Assembly (NCBI RefSeq): GCF_001426755.1
Contig: NZ_LMFJ01000001.1
Coordinates: 2,686,357 to 2,750,356 of the forward strand
Direction of reading: 5' to 3'
Source: Aeromicrobium sp. Root495
GTDB lineage: Bacteria; Actinomycetota; Actinomycetes; Propionibacteriales; Nocardioidaceae
Length of the DNA: 64,000 bases
Positions 19,225 through 26,858 of the stretch are shown here, piece after piece. The position numbers and the translations under genes are program-made. Position 1 is the first letter of the stretch; each line of letters begins with the position of its first letter. The notes beneath the pieces are model-generated. The model saw only the letters and a list, made by a program, of their open reading frames with translations. It had not been told where the DNA came from and searched no databases.

Positions 19225-20184
19225 ATGCGTGCTGTCCAGATCACGACGCTCGACGGGCCCAGCGCCGTCGAGGTCGGCGAGGTCCCCGATCCCACTCCCT
19301 CCGACGCCCAGGTGCTCATCCGGGTCAGGGCCAGCGGGGTGTCGTTCCCCGAGGTCCTGCAGACCCGCGGGCTCTACCAGATCAAGCCCGAGGTCCCGTT
19401 CGTCCCGGGTTCGGAGGTGGCCGGCGAGGTCGTCTCCGCACCGGCCGACTCCGGCTTCTCCGAGGGTGACCGGGTGGCCGGCTTCCCCATCTTCGGCGGC
19501 TACGCCGAGCTCGTGGCCATCGACCCGAGCCTCGTGTTCCCGCTGCCCGACGGCGTGACCTTCGAGCAGGGCGCCGCGCTCCCGATGAACTACCTCACGG
19601 CGTACTTCGCGCTCGTCGAGCGCGGGAACCTGCAGCCGGGCGAGTCGGTGCTCGTCCAGGGCGCCGCCGGCGGCGTGGGCACCGCGTCGATCCAGATGGC
19701 CAAGGCGTTCGGCGCCGGCACCGTCATCGCGGTGACCTCCACCGACGAGAAGGGCGCCGTGGCCGTGGCCGCGGGCGCCGACGAGTACGTGCTGGTGGAG
19801 GGCTTCAAGGACGCGGTCAAGAGCCGCGGTGGCGTCGACCTCGTCGTCGACCCGGTGGGCGGCGACCGCTTCACCGACTCGCTGCGGTGCCTCAAGGAGG
19901 AGGGTCGCCTCCTCGTCATCGGCTTCACGGCGGGCCAGATCCCCGAGGTCAAGGTGAACCGCCTGCTGCTCAACAACATCAGCGTCGTCGGCGTGGCCTG
20001 GGGCGAGTACGCCTTCAAGCGTCCCGGTCACCTGCAGGTGGAGTGGGCCGCGATCCTGCCGCACCTGGAGTCGGGCGCGCTGGCCCCGCCGATCAGCAGC
20101 ACCCACTCGCTCGACGACGCCGCCGCCGGCCTCCTCGAGCTCGACGAGCGACGTGCGCTGGGCAAGGTCGTCCTGCTGCCGTGA
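19225..20184 (+). CDS. NADPH:quinone oxidoreductase-like zinc-free MDR protein
   Basis: 319 residues from ATG 19225. The GroES-like N-domain (RAVQITTLDGPSAVEVGEV, then PFVPGSEVAGEVV) and the nucleotide-binding AAGGVGTASIQ at 147-157 place it with quinone oxidoreductase/enoyl reductase-like medium-chain dehydrogenases. The zinc-binding cysteines of alcohol dehydrogenases are absent. It probably reduces a conjugated carbonyl or quinone, perhaps an intermediate of the same pathway as the oxygenases upstream. The next gene starts inside its stop codon (GTGA). Confidence 0.88.
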   Translation: MRAVQITTLDGPSAVEVGEVPDPTPSDAQVLIRVRASGVSFPEVLQTRGLYQIKPEVPFVPGSEVAGEVVSAPADSGFSEGDRVAGFPIFGGYAELVAIDPSLVFPLPDGVTFEQGAALPMNYLTAYFALVERGNLQPGESVLVQGAAGGVGTASIQMAKAFGAGTVIAVTSTDEKGAVAVAAGADEYVLVEGFKDAVKSRGGVDLVVDPVGGDRFTDSLRCLKEEGRLLVIGFTAGQIPEVKVNRLLLNNISVVGVAWGEYAFKRPGHLQVEWAAILPHLESGALAPPISSTHSLDDAAAGLLELDERRALGKVVLLP

Positions 20185-20732
20185 GCTGGTTCTGCCTGCT
20201 GACACCTCGTCAGACCACGGCGATCATGCTCGAGGGGCACGACGTCGTCGAAGGACCCGTCGTGCCGCTCGAGGAGGCCGCGTACGGCTCGGCCGACGAC
20301 GCGCGGGCGGCGTTCGGGCACGCCGACCCAGCGGTCGGGGCGGGCCGGTTCGTCGACTTCCTGGTGATCCCGGAGATCGACGAGCCGCTACGTACGGTGC
20401 GCGTCGAGGACGGCGTGCTGGCACCGACCCGGGCCCCCTCGGGCACGGAGTACTGGCGCATGGAGCCCGACGGTCGACGCATCGTCATCTCGTACTACGA
20501 CACCCCCGCCTACGGCTGGCGCAACGGACGCGGTCCGGTGCGCCCCGCTGATCGGCCCGGGCTGCGGGCCCGCTGGAACGGCCTCGACCTCGTGGCCGCC
20601 TTCGAGGACGGCGTCGACGGCGTGCACCTCGTCGCCGTCGGGGACGAGACGCCGGAGGGGTTCACCTGGACCAAGGTCGGCGTCTCCCGCCGTACCGTCC
20701 CCGTGGAGGAGTGCGAGCTCTACCTCGCCTGA
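20181..20732 (+). CDS. Protein of unknown function
   Basis: 183 residues from GTG 20181, overlapping the oxidoreductase stop by 4 bp; ATG 20226 is a later alternative. I do not recognise a family. The sequence is acidic, with alternating strands such as RFVDFLVIPEIDEPLRTVRVEDGVL and DGRRIVISYYDTPAYGWR, and no cysteine-rich, membrane or signal segments beyond a short hydrophobic start. Coupling suggests it is the last gene of the BVMO-P450 operon. It ends at a convergent junction packed with hairpins. Confidence 0.65.
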   Translation: MSWFCLLTPRQTTAIMLEGHDVVEGPVVPLEEAAYGSADDARAAFGHADPAVGAGRFVDFLVIPEIDEPLRTVRVEDGVLAPTRAPSGTEYWRMEPDGRRIVISYYDTPAYGWRNGRGPVRPADRPGLRARWNGLDLVAAFEDGVDGVHLVAVGDETPEGFTWTKVGVSRRTVPVEECELYLA

Positions 20733-20743
20733 CCCCCGCCGGG

Positions 20744-20830
20744 CGGTGGATCCTCCACCGCATGAGCGCCCCTACGGTGGCAGATCCACCGCTCGACGGT
20801 GCGCCGGCCTATTCGGTGGAGGATCCACCG
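20744..20830. repeat. Three-hairpin array with CGGTGG arms
   Basis: Three short palindromes with the same arms lie at 20744-20760 (CGGTGGA TCC TCCACCG), 20775-20791 (CGGTGG, 5 nt, CCACCG) and 20814-20830 (CGGTGGA GGA TCCACCG). The first two sit between convergent stops. The third lies within the last codons of the minus-strand acetyltransferase, so its C-terminus is written in repeat sequence. Confidence 0.8.
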
Positions 20831-21366
20831 CTCAGGGCGAGGGCGGTCTGGCGGGGGAGGAAGAGGAGCTGCGCGCGCTTCCAGCCGAGGTCGATCTCCG
20901 GTCCCTCCTCGGCACCGAGGCTCAGGGCCCGCGCTCGTGACTTGTCGTTGAGGACGTCGGGCTCGCCGACGATGCGCCGCACGGCGGGGTCGGCCAGCAC
21001 CTCGCCCAGCGCGAACGCGAGCAGCCCGCCGGTGAAGCCGGGCACGCGCGAGCCCTCGGCCACGAGGACGTGCACGCCCAGGTCCCCCTCCTGCACGTCG
21101 TACAGCTCACCGACCGGGTCGTGCTGGGGCTCGTAGGTCTGGAAGATCGCCACCGGCACGCCGAGGTGGCGCACGAGGTACGCGTGATGGCTGTCGAGGG
21201 AGTCGAGGAACGCGTAGACCTCGCGCACCTCGTCCTCGGACTTCTCCGCCATGCCCCAGAAGCGGGCGCGCTCCTGCGTCACCCAGCCGTGGATCAGCGG
21301 GACGTCGCGCCGGAGGTCGACGGGACGCATCGAGAACAGCGACGTGGCGGCCGAGGTCTTGGTCAT
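20809..21366 (-). CDS. GNAT acyltransferase, siderophore-type (second in operon)
   Basis: 185 residues from ATG 21366, with AAGGAG 5 nt upstream. It resembles the RhbD/IucB-type acyltransferases that acylate N-hydroxylated amines: VDLRRDVPLIHGWVTQERARFWGM at the start and GDLGVHVLVAEGSRVPGFTGGLL near residue 110, as in the DesC-like gene at 24967. It is last of six coupled genes. Because a DesC-like enzyme is already present, this copy may transfer a different acyl group. The last residues (ALSGGSSTE) come from a hairpin repeat. Confidence 0.82.
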   Translation of the reverse strand: MTKTSAATSLFSMRPVDLRRDVPLIHGWVTQERARFWGMAEKSEDEVREVYAFLDSLDSHHAYLVRHLGVPVAIFQTYEPQHDPVGELYDVQEGDLGVHVLVAEGSRVPGFTGGLLAFALGEVLADPAVRRIVGEPDVLNDKSRARALSLGAEEGPEIDLGWKRAQLLFLPRQTALALSGGSSTE

Positions 21367-23183
21367 CGGGACTCCTTCACGGGATGGAGGACGCCGGTGG
21401 CCCAGGCGTCCAGGTCGTCGGGCACGACCCAGCGGCTGGCGTCGCGGTCGGCCAGGCTCCACACCACGCGGGCCGCCGGGCCACGCCAGCACGTGTCGTC
21501 GAGGCCGGGCCGGCTCGACGTCGAGAGCACGCAGCCCTCGTCGCCCCCGACGGGGACCGGGGTGCCGTCCGGGCCCACGACCGCGTGGGTCTCGCCCCAC
21601 GTGGGTGCGTGACCGGTCGCCGCGACCTCCTCGAGCGACTCGGCCAGCAGCGCCGTGAGGTCGAGCCCGAAGGGGGCGCCCTCCTCGAGCCAGCGGTCGA
21701 GGGCCAGCGCGATGCGGGGCTCGGGGGTGAGCCAGGGCCGGAACATCGCCGGCAGTCCCGACTCCGCCCACAGGCCGCTCAGCGCCGGGGCCGCCGCGAG
21801 ACGCCGCACGAGCGCTCCTCGCACCGCGGCGAAGGCAGCGGCACCGCGCGAGTCCGCATCCATCCGGCCGTCCCAGGCCAGGAGCCGCAGGCGCAGGTCG
21901 TCGGCGGGGCCGAGGACCTCGACGTCCTTCAGCCGGCCCTGCCACGAGGCCGCCGTGAGGAGCACCGTGTCGAGCAACGTCTCCCCCGCCGCCTCGACCG
22001 TCCAGCCGTCCCGCTCGCCCACGAGCTGCTCGAGCCGACGGGCTCGGTGCGGCGGCGCGAACTCGGTGGCCAGGGCGTCGCTCTCCGGACCACGGCGGTG
22101 GTTCGCGCTCACCACCCACCCGTCCGGGGGGACCTCCTCCACGGCGTGGTCCACCCAACCGAGCCAGTCCCCGGCGACCCGCCGCGGGACCCGCCCGGCC
22201 ACACGGCGCAGAACCGTCCCGGCGGTGTCGGCCACGACCACGTCGTTCACCGGGTCGACCCAGCCGTCGAGCGCGCGGCCGACGTCGGCCGCGGTGCGGG
22301 AGCGCAGGAGCGGCAGCACCGCACCCAGGCCCAGGTCGCGCGAGACGTGGACGGCCGTGCGCACCACGATCCCGGACCCCTCGGCCGGCGATCCCACCAG
22401 GACCGGACCGAGTCTCGTGCGCACGACGCCGTCGAGGACCGTGGCCGTCTCCCAGCCGTCGCCGAGGTCCACCTCGACCGCGGCGTCCACACTATCGCTG
22501 CGGAGCAGGACGTCCACGAGGTCCTGGGTGTCGGCCATGGCGTTGGTGACGGCCCACGCCACCGAGCCGGTGTGGCCGAAGTGCTGGACACCGGGGACGC
22601 CTGGGATCGTCAGGCCCACGACGTCGAGGCCCGGCGCGACGAGGTGCACCTGCTGGTAGACGCCCGGGAAGTGCAGGAGCCGGTGAGGATCGGCCGCGAT
22701 GATCGGAGCGCCGTCCGCGCTGCGGGCCCCGCCCACCGCCCACGCGTTGCTGCCGGAGACCGCCGGGACCTCGTGCGCGAGGGCCAGCACGGCGGCGGGA
22801 CCGAGCGTCCGGGCCACGTGGCGTCGCCACAGGTGGTGGCCGAGGGCGCCGAAGAGGACGTGGTGCACGTGGAACACCCCGAGCGGCGTCCATGGCTCCC
22901 ACGGCCGGTCGACGCGGCGCTCGGAGTCGGCGAGCCCGACCTCCACCCCCTCGGCGTAGGCCGCGAAGAAGGTCCTCGACTCGTCGTCGAGCGCGTCCAT
23001 CGCCTGCCGGGCGGTCTCCTCCACCAGCAGCCGACGCGCGACGTCGTCCCATGCCGTGCCCGTCCGGGCCAGGACGTGGGCGTGGTCGTCCTCCAGCTGC
23101 GCACCGCGCGCTCGCGCCGTGAGCTCGCCCTGCCTGCGGGCGAGCTCCACGGCGGAGCCGCCCTCGACGCGCAGGACCGTCAT
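21363..23183 (-). CDS. Penicillin-acylase-family Ntn hydrolase
   Basis: 606 residues from ATG 23183, overlapping the NIS synthetase stop (ATGA) and the next start. These enzymes self-cleave, exposing a Ser at the N-terminus of the beta chain and hydrolysing or forming amide bonds. VSGSNAWAVGG places the predicted nucleophile at Ser145 followed by Asn146, leaving a short ~144-residue alpha chain. FGHTGSVAWAVTNAMADTQDL near 235-255 is also typical. No signal peptide is visible, whereas many relatives are exported. Lying within a desferrioxamine-type operon, it probably makes, edits or exchanges acyl groups on the siderophore rather than acting on penicillins. Confidence 0.88.
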   Translation of the reverse strand: MTVLRVEGGSAVELARRQGELTARARGAQLEDDHAHVLARTGTAWDDVARRLLVEETARQAMDALDDESRTFFAAYAEGVEVGLADSERRVDRPWEPWTPLGVFHVHHVLFGALGHHLWRRHVARTLGPAAVLALAHEVPAVSGSNAWAVGGARSADGAPIIAADPHRLLHFPGVYQQVHLVAPGLDVVGLTIPGVPGVQHFGHTGSVAWAVTNAMADTQDLVDVLLRSDSVDAAVEVDLGDGWETATVLDGVVRTRLGPVLVGSPAEGSGIVVRTAVHVSRDLGLGAVLPLLRSRTAADVGRALDGWVDPVNDVVVADTAGTVLRRVAGRVPRRVAGDWLGWVDHAVEEVPPDGWVVSANHRRGPESDALATEFAPPHRARRLEQLVGERDGWTVEAAGETLLDTVLLTAASWQGRLKDVEVLGPADDLRLRLLAWDGRMDADSRGAAAFAAVRGALVRRLAAAPALSGLWAESGLPAMFRPWLTPEPRIALALDRWLEEGAPFGLDLTALLAESLEEVAATGHAPTWGETHAVVGPDGTPVPVGGDEGCVLSTSSRPGLDDTCWRGPAARVVWSLADRDASRWVVPDDLDAWATGVLHPVKESR

Positions 23184-24970
23184 CGATGCCCGGCCAACGG
23201 GTTGACGAGGGTCCCGGCGAAGAGGAGCGAGTCGGCCTGGTCGGCCAGGTCCACCATCTCGAGCGTGTTGCGCAGCTGCAGCCGGTTGAGGCACGAGTGC
23301 TCGAACTCGGGAGCGAAGAGGTCGTCGCGCTCGGCCGCCTCGGCCAGCTCGGGGTGCTCGGCGAGCAGCGCGTGGAGCGAGTCGGCGGCGACCGACCACA
23401 GCGTGCCGGGCTCGACCACGCCCTCCTCGACGAGGTCGGCCGAGAGGAACCGGAGGAACCCGTCGACGACGTCGGTGAGGATCGACAACCGGCGCAGCGG
23501 GACGGGGACGTCGGCCCGGATCCGCTCGACGTCGGGCGGGAGCGGACGGTCGCCCATGACGACGACCTCCTCGCCCACGTCCTTCATGAGCACCCGCTCC
23601 ACCACGTGGTCGCGGATCACCAGGATGAGGTTCTCCCCGTGGGGCATGAAGGCGAGGTCGTGCTTCCAGAGGCAGTGGGCGAGCGGGGCGAGGTACGCGT
23701 CGAGGTAGCGACGCAGCCAGTCCGCCGGGTCCAGGCCGGACGCCGCGATCATCGCCGCCGCCAGGCTGCGACCCGACGCGTCGTGGTGCAGGAGCGACGC
23801 CATGGTGGCGACCCGCTCCCCCGGACCCACCCGGTCGTGGGGACTCTCGCGCCACAGCGCGGCGAACATCTTCTGGTACGGCGTGCGCGCCGCGAGCTGC
23901 TCGTAGGGGCCGCCTGTGAAGCCGATCGCCGCACGCTCGCGCAGGATCGAGAACCGGTACCCCCGCAGCACCTCGTCGCCCTCCACGAGGTCGTGCACCC
24001 AGTCGTTGATGGCCGGCGTGGCGCGCATGTACCGCGGCGAGAGGCCGCGCATGAAGCCCATGTTCTGGATGGAGAGCGCCGTCTTGACGTAGTGACGCTC
24101 GGGCCGGTCGACGTTGTAGAACGTGCGGATCGACTGCTGGGCGCGATAGGCGTCGGGGCTCGGACCGAGCGGGACGACGTCGCGGCGCGCCACCTCGGGC
24201 GCGAAGGTGATGGCCAGCTTGTGGTCCCACTGCCACGGGTGGGCCGGGGCCAGGAGGTAGTCGCGCGGGTCGAGACCGAGCGACTCAAGGCGCTCGTCGA
24301 ACCCGGCCCGGACGTGGGCGTCGAGCTCCTGCGCGTAGAGGGACTCCTCGCTCAAGCCCTCGCCCAGCGACAGGTGCGCGACGTCGCGCCGGACGGCCAG
24401 CCAGACGAGGTGGACGTCGGACCCCGTCTCCGGCGCGAAGGCCCGGTAGTCCTCGAGGCCCAGGCCGATCCGGCCGTTGCTCGCGACGAAGGCGGGGTGA
24501 CCCTCCGTCATGGCGGCCTCGATGGTCGGGAGGTCCGCCTCGAGCAGGTCCTGCACGGTCTCCGTGCGGTGGACCCGTTTCCAGGCCGCCGAGGCGAGGG
24601 TCGAGCTCAGCTCCTCCAGGTACGTCGCGACGAGGGTCTCGGGGAGCCCCAGCTCGGCGTGCAGGGAGGCCACGAGGTCGAGGACGTCGAGGTCCACGAT
24701 CGTCCCGTCGAGCTCGCGCGTGATGGACCAGGCGTCGATCACCCAGTGCTGGAGCTCGTGCCGGTGGGCGTGGAAGCGGTAGGTCGAGGCGCCGGCCTCG
24801 AGCTCGAAGAAGCCCGGCGCGTCGGGGAGCGGACGCGGTTGGACGAGGCGCTCGTGCGACAGCTCGGCGATGGCCTTGCGCGTGAGGTGGCGCTGCGCGT
24901 GGGCCATGGCGTCGGGCGTGAGGTGGTCGGCGGTGTCGACGACGGGACGGGTCCGGGCGTCCAGGGTCAT
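23180..24970 (-). CDS. desD: IucA/IucC-family NIS siderophore synthetase (DesD-like)
   Basis: 596 residues from ATG 24970 (GAGGAG upstream). NRPS-independent synthetases adenylate a carboxylate and join it to an amine. DesD joins and cyclises N-hydroxy-N-succinylcadaverine units. Family motifs include HPWQWDHK near residue 235, SIQNMGFMRGLSPRYM near 295, and HGENLILVIRDH near 445 with ATP and catalytic residues. ATGA overlaps with both neighbours show strict coupling. The presence of a lysine decarboxylase and lysine-type hydroxylase upstream supports desferrioxamine-like rather than aerobactin-like chemistry. Confidence 0.92.
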   Translation of the reverse strand: MTLDARTRPVVDTADHLTPDAMAHAQRHLTRKAIAELSHERLVQPRPLPDAPGFFELEAGASTYRFHAHRHELQHWVIDAWSITRELDGTIVDLDVLDLVASLHAELGLPETLVATYLEELSSTLASAAWKRVHRTETVQDLLEADLPTIEAAMTEGHPAFVASNGRIGLGLEDYRAFAPETGSDVHLVWLAVRRDVAHLSLGEGLSEESLYAQELDAHVRAGFDERLESLGLDPRDYLLAPAHPWQWDHKLAITFAPEVARRDVVPLGPSPDAYRAQQSIRTFYNVDRPERHYVKTALSIQNMGFMRGLSPRYMRATPAINDWVHDLVEGDEVLRGYRFSILRERAAIGFTGGPYEQLAARTPYQKMFAALWRESPHDRVGPGERVATMASLLHHDASGRSLAAAMIAASGLDPADWLRRYLDAYLAPLAHCLWKHDLAFMPHGENLILVIRDHVVERVLMKDVGEEVVVMGDRPLPPDVERIRADVPVPLRRLSILTDVVDGFLRFLSADLVEEGVVEPGTLWSVAADSLHALLAEHPELAEAAERDDLFAPEFEHSCLNRLQLRNTLEMVDLADQADSLLFAGTLVNPLAGHR

Positions 24971-25548
24971 GCGAGCTCCTCCTTCGACGTGGAGCGACGG
25001 AGGGGTGACTGGTCGAACCGGGCGCGGGTGCAGACGCTCAGTGCGGCCCGCTTCTCCGGGAGGTCGATCTCCTTCTCCACGAGGAAGCCGGCGCGGGCGT
25101 TGAGCTCGGCGATGGGCTGGTTGCCGACGTCGGGCTCCACCACGACGCGGCGGGTGGGCACGTCGCCGCTCCCGGTCCGTGCGAAGCAGTGCTGCACGAC
25201 GGCCGCGAAGACCCGCGACGTGAACCCGTGGACCGGTGTCTCGGTGGGCGCGACGAGCACGTGCATCCCGAGGTCCCCCGGCTGCACGGGGTAGTGCGCC
25301 GCGAGTGGCGAGTGAGCCGGGTCGTACGTCTCGGCGAGGAAGGCCGCCGTTCCGTCCACGCTCCCCCACCAAGCGTGGTGGTGCTCCGAGGCCACGACGG
25401 AGGCGTACTCCGCGCGCACGTCGTCGAGGGACGCGCCCTGCATCATCCAGAAGACGGCGCGCGGGTGGGTGACCCAGGCATGGAGCATCTCGAGGTCGGT
25501 GGCGAGGTCGAGGGGGCGGAGCGTCACGCCTCGGGTGGCCACCGTCAT
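24967..25548 (-). CDS. desC: Hydroxycadaverine acyltransferase-like GNAT protein (DesC-like)
   Basis: 193 residues from ATG 25548, overlapping the hydroxylase stop. It has the siderophore GNAT pattern: LRPLDLATDLEMLHAWVTHPRAVFWMM at the N-terminus, PGDLGMHVLVAPTE near 115 and ARAGFLVEKEIDLP near the C-terminus. The expected reaction is transfer of succinyl (or acetyl) from CoA to N-hydroxycadaverine, giving the hydroxamate used by the NIS synthetase. Its position between desB and desD is the usual one. Acyl specificity cannot be read from sequence. Confidence 0.88.
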   Translation of the reverse strand: MTVATRGVTLRPLDLATDLEMLHAWVTHPRAVFWMMQGASLDDVRAEYASVVASEHHHAWWGSVDGTAAFLAETYDPAHSPLAAHYPVQPGDLGMHVLVAPTETPVHGFTSRVFAAVVQHCFARTGSGDVPTRRVVVEPDVGNQPIAELNARAGFLVEKEIDLPEKRAALSVCTRARFDQSPLRRSTSKEELA

Positions 25549-26858
25549 GCGCGTGCCTCCACGGCGCCGGCCACCGGGGCACCGAAGGTCTGGAACGCGA
25601 TGTCCTTCTCGACGGCGTAGACCTCGCGACCGCACATCGCGTTGATGATCGTGGCGCTGCGGAAGGCCCCCATGCCCAGGTCGGGGGCGACGAGCCCGTG
25701 CGTGTGCTCCTCGGCGTTCTGGACGAAGATGCGTCCGTCGTCGTCGATCGTGTAGCCGAGCGCCACGTCGTAACGGCCCCGCTCGTCCCAGCGGATGCGG
25801 TCGCGGACGGGCTCGATGAAGCCCGGCACGAGCGGGCGGTAGCCCGTGGCCAGGACGAGCCCGGTGGTGGTGTGCCGGAAGGTCTCGCCCGTCTCGACGT
25901 GCCGCATCTCGAGGGTGTACTGCTCGTCCCCGGCGTCCCAGGCGGCGCCCTCGAGAGTCACCCCGGCCCGCAGCTCGGTGGGTACGGGACCGTCGATGCT
26001 GAGGCGGTAGAGCGTGTCGAAGATGTCGTCGACGAGGTCGCCGCTGATGCCCTTGTAGAGCTGCTTGTGCTCCTCCCCCAGCCGCGCCCGCTGCTCGAGC
26101 GGCAGGCCGTGGAAGTACCGCGTGTACTCCGGGGAGGTCATCTCCAGCGTGAGCTTCGTGTACTCCATGGGGAAGAACCGGGCCGAGCGCGTGAGCCACG
26201 TGAGCCGGTACGGGCCCACGTCGTCGAGCAGGTCGCGGTAGACCTCGGCGGCGCTCTGGCCGCTACCGACGATCGTGACGGACCCCTGCTCCTGCAGCCA
26301 CGCCTTGCGGTCGAGGTAGTCCGCGCTGTGGAGGACAGGTCCGTCCAGCCCGCGCACGGCGTCGGGCACGTGCGGCGTGGTGCCGGTGCCGAGCACGAGC
26401 TGCCGGGCCCGATAGGTCTCGGTGCCCTGCGCCGTGCGGGCCCGCACCACGTACAGGTCGTCGTTCGCGTCGAAGCTGATCTGCTCGACGTGACGGCCGA
26501 ACCGGATGCACCTCAGCCGCTCGGCGGCCCACCGGCAGTAGGCGTCGTACTCGGCGCGGTGCGGGTAGAACCTCTCGCGGATGTAGAAGGGGTAGAGCCG
26601 ACCGGTCGCCTTCAGGAACGCGAGGAACGAGTACGACGACGTGGGGTCGGCCATCGTCACGAGGTCGGCCATGAACGGGACCTGCAGCGTGGCGTCGTCG
26701 AGCATCATCCCGGGGTGCCAGGAGAAGTGGTCGCGGGCCTCGAGGACCACGCCGTCGAGGCCGTCGACGGGCTCCGCGAGGCACGCCAGACCGAGGTTGA
26801 AGGGTCCGAGGCCCACGGCGACGAAGTCGTGGACGGCGTCTTCAGCGGCCGTGCTCAT
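25545..26858 (-). CDS. desB: L-lysine/cadaverine N-monooxygenase (DesB-like)
   Basis: 437 residues from ATG 26858. FAD- and NADPH-dependent N-hydroxylase of the IucD/SidA family; in desferrioxamine synthesis it hydroxylates cadaverine. FAD motif VGLGPFNLGLA is at 15-25, the LQVPFMADLVTMADPTSSYSF substrate region near 58-78, the NADPH motif GSGQSAAEV near 190, and the ATGYRP motif near 335. It overlaps desA and desC by 4 bp each. The full set of motifs suggests an active enzyme. Confidence 0.94.
   Translation of the reverse strand: MSTAAEDAVHDFVAVGLGPFNLGLACLAEPVDGLDGVVLEARDHFSWHPGMMLDDATLQVPFMADLVTMADPTSSYSFLAFLKATGRLYPFYIRERFYPHRAEYDAYCRWAAERLRCIRFGRHVEQISFDANDDLYVVRARTAQGTETYRARQLVLGTGTTPHVPDAVRGLDGPVLHSADYLDRKAWLQEQGSVTIVGSGQSAAEVYRDLLDDVGPYRLTWLTRSARFFPMEYTKLTLEMTSPEYTRYFHGLPLEQRARLGEEHKQLYKGISGDLVDDIFDTLYRLSIDGPVPTELRAGVTLEGAAWDAGDEQYTLEMRHVETGETFRHTTTGLVLATGYRPLVPGFIEPVRDRIRWDERGRYDVALGYTIDDDGRIFVQNAEEHTHGLVAPDLGMGAFRSATIINAMCGREVYAVEKDIAFQTFGAPVAGAVEARA

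Noticed and set aside
15735..19319. Very long minus-strand frame opposite the BVMO and P450 genes
   Set aside because: Only its first-translated end outside those genes (the TetR reading) is real; the rest mirrors the oxygenase genes.
20733..20808. Canonical intrinsic terminator
   Set aside because: The hairpins have no T-tract and share one arm sequence, so they fit a repeat array better.
21363..23183. Beta-lactam resistance or quorum-quenching acylase
   Set aside because: The family includes such enzymes, but coupling within a siderophore operon and lack of a signal peptide make siderophore processing more likely.
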